From JAAYJR01 sp964563975 (GTDB taxonomy: Bacteria > Bacteroidota > Bacteroidia > Bacteroidales > Prolixibacteraceae), in contig CAZLZJ010000008.1 of NCBI GenBank assembly GCA_964563975.1, forward strand, positions 1-57,177: DNA of 57,177 bases, read 5' to 3'. Positions 7,798 to 17,043 of the stretch are shown here, one piece after another. The notes under the pieces are model-generated. The model ran no database searches, was not told the DNA's origin, and saw nothing but the letters and a program-made list of their open reading frames with translations. The position numbers and the translations under genes are program-made. Positions within the stretch are counted from its first letter, which is position 1. Every line of letters begins with the position of its first letter.

Positions 7798-9261
7798 ATG
7801 GAATTTTTAGAAATATTTGTCCTTGTTTTCAGTTTTATTTTGCTTTTGGCAATTGGAGTTCCCATTGCTTTCAGTATAGGTGTTTCCGGTATTTTAACTA
7901 TGCTTGTAAGTATTGATTTTATACCGGCTCTTACAACATTTTCTCAGCGAATGGCAACCGGACTTGATAGTTTTGCCTTGCTGGCAATACCATTTTTTAT
8001 ACTTGCCGGAAATATTATGAATAGTGGTGGGATAGCCATCAGGCTGATTGATTTTGCCAGGGTGCTGGTAGGTGGTATCCCCGGTGGAGTGGCTATGGTA
8101 AATGTTTTGGCTAATATGTTGTTTGGAGCAATATCGGGCTCTGCTGCAGCATCCGCTTCTGCCATCGGAAGTATTATGCAACCGGAGATGAAAAAAGAGG
8201 GTTATCCTGAAAATTTCAGTGCAGCGGTAAATATTACTTCAGCAACAACCGGCCTGTCAATTCCTCCAAGTAATATACTAATTGTTTATTCGCTGGCCAG
8301 CGGAGGGGTATCAATCACTGCTCTGTTTCTTGCAGGATACCTGCCGGGTATTTTAACAGGATTAGGAATAATGATTACTGCCATTACTATGCTTGTTTAT
8401 AGAGAAAAAGGGATTGCTGCGGCATTAAAAACATTGGGAATTGTTGCACTGATTGTAATAGGGTTGTTGTTTATTTATCAGGGCATATCTTTTTCCAAAG
8501 CCAACTTTTCTTCCGGAGTAAACCGTATAGTCTTCTATTTTGCAATAGTTGCTTTTACAACATGGATGGTGATCAGGACAATAAATAATAAAGAAAAGGC
8601 TCTTTATGGCACGAAAAAATTTCTTGATGCCATACCCAGCCTTTTAATGCTGGTTATTGTTATCGGAGGTATAGTTGCAGGTTTTTTTACTGCTACCGAA
8701 GCTTCTGCAATTGCAGTGCTCTATTCGCTGGTACTTGCATTTATTTATAAACAGGTTACGGTAAAGGACCTTCCCGCTATAATTCTAAGATCTGTAAAAA
8801 CTACGGCTATAGTTATGCTGCTTGTGGCTACGTGTCTCGGTCTGTCCTGGATTATGGCTTATGAAAATATCCCGCAAAATGTCAGTAAGGGTTTATTGTC
8901 GCTCTCTGACAATCCTTTTATGATCCTTTTAATAATCAATATGCTCCTTCTGTTTGTAGGTACGTTTATGGATATGACTCCTGCTGTTTTGATTTTTACC
9001 CCGATATTTCTACCTATTGTAACAGCCATGGGAGTCGATCCTATCCACTTCGGGATAATCATGGTGTTGAACCTGAGTGTAGGTCTTTGCACTCCTCCGG
9101 TAGGCTCTGTTTTATTTATCGGTTGCAGTGTGGCAGGATTGGGAATTGATAAGGTTATAAAACCTATGATACCAATGTTCCTGGCTATGATAGTGGTGTT
9201 GTTGCTGGTTACCTATATGCCGGAGATCAGCCTTTGGCTACCTCAAAAATTCGGGTTTTAA
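7798..9261 (+). CDS. dctM: TRAP transporter large permease (DctM family) with extra membrane insertion
   Basis: This is the main translocating subunit of the TRAP carrier and is a very hydrophobic inner-membrane protein. It shows the DctM landmarks AIPFFILAGNIMNSGG (residues about 63-78), GAISGSAAASASAIG, TGLSIPPSN, FFTATEASAIAVLY and GTFMDMTP. At 487 residues it is about 60 longer than the usual 425-430. The surplus sits between VYREKG (near 205) and the FLDAIPSLLMLVIVIGG helix (near 275) and contains two additional likely membrane segments, residues about 212-230 and 243-262. It ends three bases before the scaffold gap, so anything further downstream in the operon is unseen. Confidence 0.94.
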   Translation: MEFLEIFVLVFSFILLLAIGVPIAFSIGVSGILTMLVSIDFIPALTTFSQRMATGLDSFALLAIPFFILAGNIMNSGGIAIRLIDFARVLVGGIPGGVAMVNVLANMLFGAISGSAAASASAIGSIMQPEMKKEGYPENFSAAVNITSATTGLSIPPSNILIVYSLASGGVSITALFLAGYLPGILTGLGIMITAITMLVYREKGIAAALKTLGIVALIVIGLLFIYQGISFSKANFSSGVNRIVFYFAIVAFTTWMVIRTINNKEKALYGTKKFLDAIPSLLMLVIVIGGIVAGFFTATEASAIAVLYSLVLAFIYKQVTVKDLPAIILRSVKTTAIVMLLVATCLGLSWIMAYENIPQNVSKGLLSLSDNPFMILLIINMLLLFVGTFMDMTPAVLIFTPIFLPIVTAMGVDPIHFGIIMVLNLSVGLCTPPVGSVLFIGCSVAGLGIDKVIKPMIPMFLAMIVVLLLVTYMPEISLWLPQKFGF

Positions 9262-9264
9262 TTT

Positions 9265-9364
9265 NNNNNNNNNNNNNNNNNNNNNNNNNNNNNNNNNNNN
9301 NNNNNNNNNNNNNNNNNNNNNNNNNNNNNNNNNNNNNNNNNNNNNNNNNNNNNNNNNNNNNNNN
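9265..9364. other. Assembly gap (100 N)
   Basis: Exactly 100 unknown bases follow the dctM stop codon. A round 100 normally marks a scaffold join of unknown true length. Any genes after dctM, or a terminator for either flanking operon, could be lost here. Confidence 0.99.
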
Positions 9365-9404
9365 GCAGTCCTCCGGATGGTTAAACATGTAGGGAAATAA
9401 TATT

Positions 9405-10847
9405 TTATAAAGTTTTGATTTCTGCCACTAATTTTTGAATTGAACTTTTTGCATCACCGAATAACATTCTGGTTTTGTCATTGAAGAATAGCGCATTTTC
9501 AATTCCCGCATACCCTTTACCCATACCTCTTTTCATTATAATTACATTTTTTGCCATATGGGCATCTATGATGGGCATTCCATAAATGGGGCTTCCCGGA
9601 TCATCATAAGCTGCCGGATTAACGACATCGTTAGCTCCTACAACTACTGCAACATCCACATCAGGCATACCGGGATTAATATCATCCATTTCTATAAGTT
9701 TTTCATAAGGAACGTCAGCTTCTGCAAGCAAAACATTCATATGTCCCGGCATTCGGCCGGCAACAGGATGTATGGCATATTTAATTTCAACACCTTTGTT
9801 TTCCAGCAGCTCATCCAATTCATGTGCTATATGTTGTGCTTGTGCTACTGCCAGCCCGTATCCCGGAATAAAGACAACTTTTTGTGAGTAGCTTAACAAT
9901 ATTGCCGCATCACTTAAAGTAATCTCTTTTATAACTCCCTGATCTCCCCCGGCAACATTTGCTCCGACACCAAATGATCCTATTATAACATTTAAAAGTG
10001 AGCGATTCATTGCCCTGCACATCAGCAGTGTCAGTATCATTCCGGCTGCACCGACCAAGATTCCTCCCAATATCATCGCCTGATTGTTATAAATAAACCC
10101 TGCCATTGATGCAGCAATACCTGTTAGTGAATTAAGCAGGGAAATTACGACGGGCATGTCTGCCCCTCCGATGGGCATGACAAACAGAACTCCATAAATA
10201 AGAGATAATGCCAAAAGGGTATAAATTGCCCAGGTCATTTGTGAAGGCAGGTTTGGAGAAAATATAATATATGCACCCAAAGCAACTGTTAAGATTAGTA
10301 GTGCCAGGTTTATATAGGTCATAAACGGTTTCATTATATCACCAACTTTACCTTCAAGTTTTCCATATGCAATCATACTGCCGCTAAAGGCAATAGCACC
10401 GATAACGAGCCCCAGCACGGTTACCATTATTGAGCTGATATTGCCGGCTACTGCATTAGGATACTCCAACAGTCCGACCAATGCCGATGCAGCTCCTCCC
10501 GTGGCATTGAAGAAGGAGACAAGCTGAGGCATAGCTGTCATTTTCACCCTTTTTGCCATAATCCATCCGATGACCGATCCAAGGCCAATGGCAGCAAGGA
10601 TGATCCACACATTAGTTAAAGGAATGCCTGTCCCTTCGCTTGTTTTGTGAAGCAATAATGTAGTTACCATTGCCAGCCCCATACCTGCTGCCGCCCAAAG
10701 ATTCCCTCTCCTGGCACTTTCAGGATGGGACAATAATTTAAGTCCGAATACAAATAATAGAGCTGCTATAAGATAGCTCAGCTCAAGTATGGCATCTCCT
10801 GTGGTAAATCCTTTTCCATCTAATATTATTCCCAATGCTCTGTTCAT
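9405..10847 (-). CDS. pntB: NAD(P) transhydrogenase beta subunit
   Basis: PntB carries the proton-conducting membrane helices and the NADP(H)-binding domain of the proton-translocating transhydrogenase, which moves hydride from NADH to NADP+. The first two thirds of the 480 residues are membrane helices. The C-terminal domain shows the NADP-binding PGYGLAVAQAQHIAHEL segment, VAGRMPGHMNVLLAEA, and the VVVGANDVVNPAA stretch. Its start overlaps the end of pntA2 by four bases (ATGA), a usual sign of translational coupling. Identification is secure. Confidence 0.97.
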   Translation of the reverse strand: MNRALGIILDGKGFTTGDAILELSYLIAALLFVFGLKLLSHPESARRGNLWAAAGMGLAMVTTLLLHKTSEGTGIPLTNVWIILAAIGLGSVIGWIMAKRVKMTAMPQLVSFFNATGGAASALVGLLEYPNAVAGNISSIMVTVLGLVIGAIAFSGSMIAYGKLEGKVGDIMKPFMTYINLALLILTVALGAYIIFSPNLPSQMTWAIYTLLALSLIYGVLFVMPIGGADMPVVISLLNSLTGIAASMAGFIYNNQAMILGGILVGAAGMILTLLMCRAMNRSLLNVIIGSFGVGANVAGGDQGVIKEITLSDAAILLSYSQKVVFIPGYGLAVAQAQHIAHELDELLENKGVEIKYAIHPVAGRMPGHMNVLLAEADVPYEKLIEMDDINPGMPDVDVAVVVGANDVVNPAAYDDPGSPIYGMPIIDAHMAKNVIIMKRGMGKGYAGIENALFFNDKTRMLFGDAKSSIQKLVAEIKTL

Positions 10848-11167
10848 GATTGTTTGCTTTTTTTCTTTTTAAACATTTCCAGCATTCTGTCAGTTACTGC
10901 AAAACCGCCAACAACATTAAGTGTTCCAAAGATCAGGGCAAGTACTCCAAGTATCAGCTGCACTGATAATTGTGTGAGGTCTGCATGGCCTACTAAAATG
11001 ATGCCCCCAATTATAATTACACCACTTATTGCATTTGCACCCGACATAAGAGGAGTATGAAGCACTGCCGGGACATGGGAAATAACTTCAATACCCAGAA
11101 AGACTGAAAGAGCTATTATGAAAATAGCCTCTTTATATTCGAAGAAATAGTGTAAAATATTTTCCAT
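10844..11167 (-). CDS. pntAB: NAD(P) transhydrogenase alpha subunit, membrane part (PntA2)
   Basis: This 107-residue protein supplies the membrane helices that in E. coli form the C-terminus of a single PntA. Here PntA is split into two genes, as in many bacteria. It has about three hydrophobic helices, the conserved SHVPAVLHTPLMSGANAISG stretch after the first, and a charged C-terminal tail rich in lysine. It lies 8 bases after pntA1 and overlaps pntB by 4 bases. Confidence 0.96.
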   Translation of the reverse strand: MENILHYFFEYKEAIFIIALSVFLGIEVISHVPAVLHTPLMSGANAISGVIIIGGIILVGHADLTQLSVQLILGVLALIFGTLNVVGGFAVTDRMLEMFKKKKSKQS

Positions 11168-11175
11168 ACCGGTTT

Positions 11176-12306
11176 TTAATTATTTTTTGTTAATGATTTT
11201 ACCCGCTCGTTAAACACTTCTCCCCGGTGAGTAATACATGTACCTTTCACGATCTCATCGTTGAAATTAAGATTTAACTCCCCTTCTTCGCTTAATATGA
11301 GTTTTAGAAAATTAAATACGTTTTTTCCAAACATACGGCTTGCATCCAATGGGGTAATAGCCGGATAATTAGATTGTCCAATAATAGTTATTTTATTGTG
11401 CGTTATGACTTTATTATCTTCTGTGAGTTCACAGTTGCCCCCTGACGATGCTGCCAGATCAATAATGATTGACCCGGGTTTCATTTTATTTACTGTCTCT
11501 TTTGATATAAGAAGAGGTGCCTTTTTACCGGGGATCAGGGCAGTGCAAATTATTACATCCGATTTCAGAGCCTGAGCATCTATTGCTTCTTTTTGCCTTG
11601 CCTTATACTCTTGAGTTTGTTCCACTGCATAGCCTCCGGCTTCTTTATCTTCAACAGCGCCCTCTACTTCAACAAATTTACCGCCTAAACTCAGTACCTC
11701 TTCTTTTACTGCCGAACGCACATCAAAAACATATACCTGTGCTCCAAGGCGTCTTGCCGTTGCTGTGGCTTGTAATCCGGCAACGCCGGCACCCAGAATT
11801 AAAACATTTGCCGGACGAACGGTACCGGCAGCAGTCATAAACATCGGAAAGAAAACAGGAAGGCGTAATCCTGCTTCAAGTACAGCTTTATATCCTGCAA
11901 CTGTTGCCATTGAAGAGAGAATATCCATAGATTGTGCCTTTGTTGTTCTTGGTATTGAATCAAGGCTGAAAGAGGTAATATTTTTTGATAAGAACTGTTT
12001 TACAATTTCTGTTTCCCATAGTGGGTTAAAAGCACTGATCCAAACCTGGTCAGGACTGATCTTATCAATGGAGTCATTATCAGGTGGCTGGATTTGCAGC
12101 AATACTTCAGCTTTTTCAAAAATTGTATCTCTTTGCACAATTTTTGCACCGGCTTCTACATATGCAGAATCGGGTGCGAATGCATTTTCTCCTGCTGATG
12201 CTTCAACTAAAACTTCTGTTTTCAGATCAATCAGACTTTTTACAGTCTCCGGTAACAGTGCCACCCGGGTTTCTGTACCCTGCTCTTTTAATAGGCCAAG
12301 AATCAT
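11176..12306 (-). CDS. pntAA: NAD(P) transhydrogenase alpha subunit, NAD-binding part (PntA1)
   Basis: PntA1 is the soluble NAD(H)-binding domain, related to alanine dehydrogenase. The Rossmann nucleotide loop LGAGVAGLQA is at residues 171-180, and the segment RTTKAQSMDILSS (about 120-132) occupies the place of the loop that contacts the NADP domain across the hydride-transfer site. N-terminal EQGTETRVALLPETV is typical. It is the first gene of the pnt operon; a palindrome and a -7 box lie directly upstream. The 376 residues agree with split PntA1 proteins. Confidence 0.96.
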   Translation of the reverse strand: MILGLLKEQGTETRVALLPETVKSLIDLKTEVLVEASAGENAFAPDSAYVEAGAKIVQRDTIFEKAEVLLQIQPPDNDSIDKISPDQVWISAFNPLWETEIVKQFLSKNITSFSLDSIPRTTKAQSMDILSSMATVAGYKAVLEAGLRLPVFFPMFMTAAGTVRPANVLILGAGVAGLQATATARRLGAQVYVFDVRSAVKEEVLSLGGKFVEVEGAVEDKEAGGYAVEQTQEYKARQKEAIDAQALKSDVIICTALIPGKKAPLLISKETVNKMKPGSIIIDLAASSGGNCELTEDNKVITHNKITIIGQSNYPAITPLDASRMFGKNVFNFLKLILSEEGELNLNFNDEIVKGTCITHRGEVFNERVKSLTKNN

Positions 12307-12334
12307 GTCAAACTTGATTTATATGAATTGATTG

Positions 12335-12370
12335 CAAATCTAATAATTTATATTTACGTTAACGTTAACG
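12335..12370 (-). promoter_or_regulatory. pnt promoter with palindromic candidate operator
   Basis: On the minus strand a full -7 match, TAGATTTG, occupies 12342-12335, which places transcription start about 20 bases before the pntA1 ATG. Where the -33 element should be there is instead a perfect 14-base palindrome, CGTTAACGTTAACG (12357-12370), flanked by TTTA and TAAA. It has a central CG pair, as many LacI-type operators do. It lacks a T-run and is AT-rich in the stem, so it is not a terminator. A repressor or activator site is the natural reading, but the regulator is not known. Confidence 0.55.
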
Positions 12371-12419
12371 GTAAATTAATTTAATATGTTATACAATAGT
12401 TTTGTTAAGTAAAAATGAG

Positions 12420-15400
12420 TTACCATCCGGGGACAAAATTTACTCCGAAAGTTTTATTATTCCATCCGCCATTTTGGAAAGGGATAGCATAATATGGTTC
12501 AATAACCAGGTATCCTAACAGATTTACTCTTAACGATATGCCTGCACTGAATATGGGAGTTTTTTCGTCGAATGATTTGGGACTCCATGCTAATCTGACT
12601 TTGTCGCTATTACGCCAGGCTATGCCTCCGTCAAAAAATATATTGAAGTCGGTTAAAAAGTATTTTGAATTGAATAGTGCAAGAACTTTTGGCCCGGATA
12701 ATGGTATGCGTAATTCTACATTGCCGACTACCATTTTAGATCCGGCCAGGGTTGAATAGTTTATTGAGTTATAACCCAGATAGCCGTAATTCATGGAGTT
12801 GTAAAATGACACATTGTCATAACCTCTTATCAGCCACGGATAGCCTATATATAATGGAGAAATTATATTGGTTTCAGAACCGCTGCCGTAGCGCCCGTAA
12901 TGATATATTCGAAAAGCAAAGCTGGCCGGCTTGGCATAATAGTATTGTCTGAAATCAATAAGTCCGGTAAAAAAATTGACTACGCCAAAATATTTTTCCA
13001 ACTGGTACCTTGCCCGTCTTCCCCTGAGAGGAGAAGTCAATCCTGAAAAGGAGTTGTCGACTACATATGCAATATCTATTTTTTGAAAATTATTTCCTCC
13101 GGGAACAGGCATTCGCTCTTTTTTTACGCCAACGGTATATCCCCAGTCGTCAAAGTAATTATGGTATCTGTCAATTCTGTAATAGTACCAGGAAGAGGAT
13201 ATGCCTGCCTCAACTCTTCTGGTTTGTGACAAGGAATGAAATGTAAACAGGGAGATATTATCTTCAAACATTCTGATATAATCAAGGATAAGATTGTTTA
13301 CAGGCATATCATACTCTTTGCCGTCATCTTTGAAGGTAAGGGTGTCTTTAGTAAAAAACATCTCTCCGGCCCTGTAAGGGATATGTGATATATTGGCACC
13401 CCATTTAAATTTTTTTGTCTGGTTGATATAAGCAAATTGGCCTCCAAAGTCATAAATTTCACCATTTAAAGATAAAATTGAATAAAGCTGGTTATTTCCA
13501 ACTATATCACTGAAAATCATACTCATACTTCCGGCCATATTGTTATTGTTGTATCTTCCCGTTGATACTCCTATACCGGCTGAATTTGATATATAGTCAA
13601 GCTTGAATTTTGACTGATAGGGAACATTGAATATTGAATCGGGAGATACCTTAATTTTTTTGTCTTCTCTGTTATAAAGGGTTGTATCAACAATGTTAAG
13701 ATTAAAATGGTTTAAAGGAGGTAATACCCCGGGTGTAAAATCAACTAATTGTTTATCTGTTATTTCAAAATTAAAATCATCTTTTGAAGCTGTATGGATT
13801 TCATATTTGCCTTTACTGTAATGAGTGTATGCAATCAGGTCGTTGTTGGCTGCAGCGCTTATTGCAGGTGAGTATGAGGTGAGTCCGCTTATTCCGGTAA
13901 CAAAATTAGTAATTTTGTATACTTCGGTACTCTCTGTATCATAGGCAAACATATTTCTGAAGCCGTCTGCATTTGAAAGGAAATAGATTAGTTTTCCATC
14001 ATAAGAATAGCATGGATTCAGATTATCTGCACCGGGGAAAATATCCGGAACTTTTATCGATTTTGTATCCAGATCAATAATATTGAGGTCAAAACTAAAT
14101 TTCTTTGCAGGTTTTTCACTGTTTATTCTTTCAGTTGAAAAAACAATTTTTGAACCGTCAGGTGACCACGACGGGTGAATATTTGAATAAAAGTCATCTG
14201 TAAGCCTGGTAATCTCTTCAGTATCCAGATTATATAGGTACAGATCGCTTATATCGTCTGATAATCCCGAAAATACAATATATTTTCCATCAGGTGACCA
14301 TTCGGGGTTTGAAAAGGAAATAATATTTTCAAATTCTATCTCTTTAATAATTCTGGCTCTTTTTACATTAACCACAGCAAGTTTATTTTTGCCTTTTTTG
14401 AAGATTACAAATGCAAATTTTTTACTGTCGGGCGACCAGGTTCCTGCAGATTCATTGAAGCTGAAATCATCTATTTCGTGGTTACGGGTTACACTTGAAA
14501 GTTTTTTAATGATTTTCCCGCTTTTTGAATCAGCTAAAAACAGATCCAAAGTGAAGAGGTCTTTTTCTGAAAAGAAAGCCAGGTAGTTCCCGTCAGGACT
14601 CAGAGAGGGAGATAAATTCATGGATCCTCCGTTTTTTTCGGAAATAATTTTTTTACCGGGCAAAATTTCAGTTGAATCATTTAAGTATTTTCCATAGTGG
14701 GTTTCCATTGCCGTTTTCCAAAGCCCGGAGAGGGTCTTGGCATTAATTCCGAATATTGAATCAATTGCTTTTTCATAGCCATATTGAGCCGTTTTTTCAT
14801 AAAGAGGAAGAATAACACTGTCTCCCCAGGTTTTTCCTACCATTGCCCAAAAGGCATGTCCATAACGGTAAGGAAAGTATTTGGATTCAGTGGTTAATTT
14901 TTTTAAAGTAGGGAAATCGTCATTAACCAAGGCGTCTCTCATCCACATTGCAGTATTTGGGTCGACACTGCCTATTGAAAAGTATTCTGCCATCCCTTCA
15001 GTCATCCATAATGGAATATTGTTTATTGAGGAGGTTTTTACAGAATCTGATCTTAAAAGCCTGTTGAATTGAAAGGCATGTACCATTTCATGTCCAAGTA
15101 CATGATCTGTTTGAGCCAGAGTTGGCGCAACGGGCATAATAACTCTGTTTTTCAGGGCTTCAGTAACACCCCCCGTTGTTGTACCGATAATACTGCTAAT
15201 AGCATTTGTCTGTTGAAAATCTGAATGATGGGAGTATAAGATAAGTGGGTTTTTTGTTTTAAAGGTATCCTTAAAAATTTTTTTATGCATTGAAAACCAC
15301 TCTTCACTCCAATTGGCAAAGCTTTTCAATAATGAGTCATTTTTCAGGTAGTGATAAATTTCAAAATTGGGTGTGTGGGTAACATCAAATTTAAATGATT

Positions 15401-15506
15401 TATATCCCGGTTTATTTCGTCCGAAATATTGACCGTTAACTATTACAGGGCACAGGTTCATAACAGCACCTGTTATTAATAATAACACGAAACTTGAAAT
15501 TCTCAT
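12420..15506 (-). CDS. Outer-membrane fusion: gluzincin-like metalloprotease, TolB-like propeller, Omp85/D15-like barrel
   Basis: The 1028-residue protein has a signal peptide (to about residue 25) and three parts. Residues about 40-280 look like a zinc metallopeptidase: HEMVH at 139-143 gives the HExxH pair, and WMTEGMAEYF has Glu170/Glu174 at the right distance for the third ligand. Residues about 285-600 contain at least five PD40 propeller repeats (LSPDGNYLAF, WSPDSKKFAF, WSPDGKYIVF, WSPDGSKIVF, YSYDGKLIYF). Residues about 620-1028 are rich in alternating aromatic strands, with GNVELRIPLSGP and a terminal tryptophan as in Omp85/surface-antigen barrels. I infer a cell-surface protease or binding module tethered by its own barrel. 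Substrate unknown. It stands alone; a -7 match (TACCTTTG, 15617-15610) lies upstream. Confidence 0.8.
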   Translation of the reverse strand: MRISSFVLLLITGAVMNLCPVIVNGQYFGRNKPGYKSFKFDVTHTPNFEIYHYLKNDSLLKSFANWSEEWFSMHKKIFKDTFKTKNPLILYSHHSDFQQTNAISSIIGTTTGGVTEALKNRVIMPVAPTLAQTDHVLGHEMVHAFQFNRLLRSDSVKTSSINNIPLWMTEGMAEYFSIGSVDPNTAMWMRDALVNDDFPTLKKLTTESKYFPYRYGHAFWAMVGKTWGDSVILPLYEKTAQYGYEKAIDSIFGINAKTLSGLWKTAMETHYGKYLNDSTEILPGKKIISEKNGGSMNLSPSLSPDGNYLAFFSEKDLFTLDLFLADSKSGKIIKKLSSVTRNHEIDDFSFNESAGTWSPDSKKFAFVIFKKGKNKLAVVNVKRARIIKEIEFENIISFSNPEWSPDGKYIVFSGLSDDISDLYLYNLDTEEITRLTDDFYSNIHPSWSPDGSKIVFSTERINSEKPAKKFSFDLNIIDLDTKSIKVPDIFPGADNLNPCYSYDGKLIYFLSNADGFRNMFAYDTESTEVYKITNFVTGISGLTSYSPAISAAANNDLIAYTHYSKGKYEIHTASKDDFNFEITDKQLVDFTPGVLPPLNHFNLNIVDTTLYNREDKKIKVSPDSIFNVPYQSKFKLDYISNSAGIGVSTGRYNNNNMAGSMSMIFSDIVGNNQLYSILSLNGEIYDFGGQFAYINQTKKFKWGANISHIPYRAGEMFFTKDTLTFKDDGKEYDMPVNNLILDYIRMFEDNISLFTFHSLSQTRRVEAGISSSWYYYRIDRYHNYFDDWGYTVGVKKERMPVPGGNNFQKIDIAYVVDNSFSGLTSPLRGRRARYQLEKYFGVVNFFTGLIDFRQYYYAKPASFAFRIYHYGRYGSGSETNIISPLYIGYPWLIRGYDNVSFYNSMNYGYLGYNSINYSTLAGSKMVVGNVELRIPLSGPKVLALFNSKYFLTDFNIFFDGGIAWRNSDKVRLAWSPKSFDEKTPIFSAGISLRVNLLGYLVIEPYYAIPFQNGGWNNKTFGVNFVPGW

Positions 15507-15609
15507 TTTTCAGCCCTCCAGCTTTGAGCACCTACGCTGTTTTGGCAGCTGGTTTTTTAAATTAACTCCTCTTTTCTTATAAGTTTATTTGAATAAAATA
15601 AGTTACTTT

Positions 15610-15644
15610 CAAAGGTATCACAAAGCTTGTTCCGATTTAATCGG
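15610..15644 (-). promoter_or_regulatory. Candidate -7 box and palindrome upstream of the fusion gene
   Basis: The minus-strand box TACCTTTG (15617-15610) fits TAnnTTTG and lies about 100 bases before the start codon. Fourteen bases further upstream is a perfect odd palindrome, CCGATT-T-AATCGG (15632-15644). A second box, TATATTTG, is at 15659-15652. No TTTG is seen at -33. Confidence 0.3.
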
Positions 15645-15792
15645 GGAAACTCAAATATATTTTAACCATACCTTTGGATAAATAGTTAATAGTTTTTGTT
15701 TTATATAAAAACTTCATCAAAATTTATACCAATTGAATTTGTTTATTTTTATTTGCAGGTTATATCGTAAAAACAGTAAAAGGTTGGTTATA

Positions 15793-16839
15793 TTATATTT
15801 TGAGGCCATTTAGCAGCTCAATGTAAAGTTCAATGCCTTTAAATATTTCACTTTTTTTAATATACTCGTCAGCCGTGTGTGAGCGGATAGAGTCGCCCGG
15901 GCCTATTTTAACCGATGGGAAAGGTATTATTGCCTGATCGGAAGTGGTTGGTGAACCATAAATTTCAACTCCCTTCTCTTTTGCTTTAATAACAAAAGGG
16001 TGGTCAGTACTTATTATTGAAGAGTTTAGCTTTAATGTGCGTGGCTTAACCTCTGATTTTATCAGGCCTTTAATAGTTTTAAGAACCTCCATGTTGGTGT
16101 AATGCTCATTTGTACGAATATCTACAATGAAATGACATGTGTCCGGAACAACATTATGCTGTATGCCGGAATTAATTTGTGTAATAGTAATTTTTACTTC
16201 GCCAAGAATATTTGAAATTTTTTCAAATTTGTAATTTCGTAAAATCTGTATATCATCAATAGCTTTATAGAGCGCATTTTCTCCTTTGCTATGTGCAGCA
16301 TGTTCTGATTTTCCATATGAATAGCAGTCAAGTACCACTAATCCTTTTTCTGCAATGGCAAGCCACATACGGGTGGGTTCTCCGACGATGGCAAATGATA
16401 AGGGCGGAAGTTCAGGTAATACTGCCTCAAGTCCGTTGCTGCCGGAGGTTTCCTCTTCAGCAGTTGCAGTAAATATCAGATTGTAACCGAGCTCTTTCTT
16501 TTTGAAAAAATATAAAAACGTTGCTAACAATGAAATTAGTGAGCCGCCTGCATCATTGCTTCCAAGTCCGTAAATGATATCTCCTTTTTCGATGGGCTCA
16601 AATGGATTGAATTTATAACTTGTTGATGGCCTGACAGTATCTATATGTGAGTTTAATAATATTGTAGGCTTGGCAGGATTGAAATGTTTATTTAATGCCC
16701 AGGTATTGTTATATTTTGTATAAAAAAAAATATTTTCGTCAGATAGAAACCTTCTTATTATTTCAGCAACTTTATCCTCTTCCATGCTAAAAGATGGTAT
16801 TCTAATCAGTGTTTTTAACAGATCAATATATTTTTCCAT
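15793..16839 (-). CDS. M20-family deacylase (ArgE/DapE-like)
   Basis: This is a cytosolic zinc amidohydrolase of the M20 family. The metal site is complete: His65 and catalytic Asp67 in NSHIDTV, bridging Asp96 in GLGSNDAGG, Glu128/Glu129 in ATAEEETSG, Glu154 in VGEPT, and the late His in RSHTADEY. At 348 residues it matches Bacteroidota proteins annotated as ArgE, which remove the acetyl or succinyl group from the arginine-pathway intermediate; DapE-type action is an alternative. No arginine or lysine biosynthesis gene is next to it, so the substrate is not settled. It is a single-gene unit on the minus strand. Confidence 0.82.
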   Translation of the reverse strand: MEKYIDLLKTLIRIPSFSMEEDKVAEIIRRFLSDENIFFYTKYNNTWALNKHFNPAKPTILLNSHIDTVRPSTSYKFNPFEPIEKGDIIYGLGSNDAGGSLISLLATFLYFFKKKELGYNLIFTATAEEETSGSNGLEAVLPELPPLSFAIVGEPTRMWLAIAEKGLVVLDCYSYGKSEHAAHSKGENALYKAIDDIQILRNYKFEKISNILGEVKITITQINSGIQHNVVPDTCHFIVDIRTNEHYTNMEVLKTIKGLIKSEVKPRTLKLNSSIISTDHPFVIKAKEKGVEIYGSPTTSDQAIIPFPSVKIGPGDSIRSHTADEYIKKSEIFKGIELYIELLNGLKI

Positions 16840-17043
16840 TTTTTAAGCCTGATTCATAATATGCAAATTTGGTAATTTTTTCTGAGGAGATCTTTTTTTT
16901 TATCTTTTTTATATTATTTCAATCCGCCAATTTATGAAGAGGTATCGGTAAAAATAATTATTATGAGAATAATTCCGGTAAATTATAATTGTTAACAGAT
17001 TATGATTTTATGCCGGATGAAACAATTTCGGCATAATTTATGT

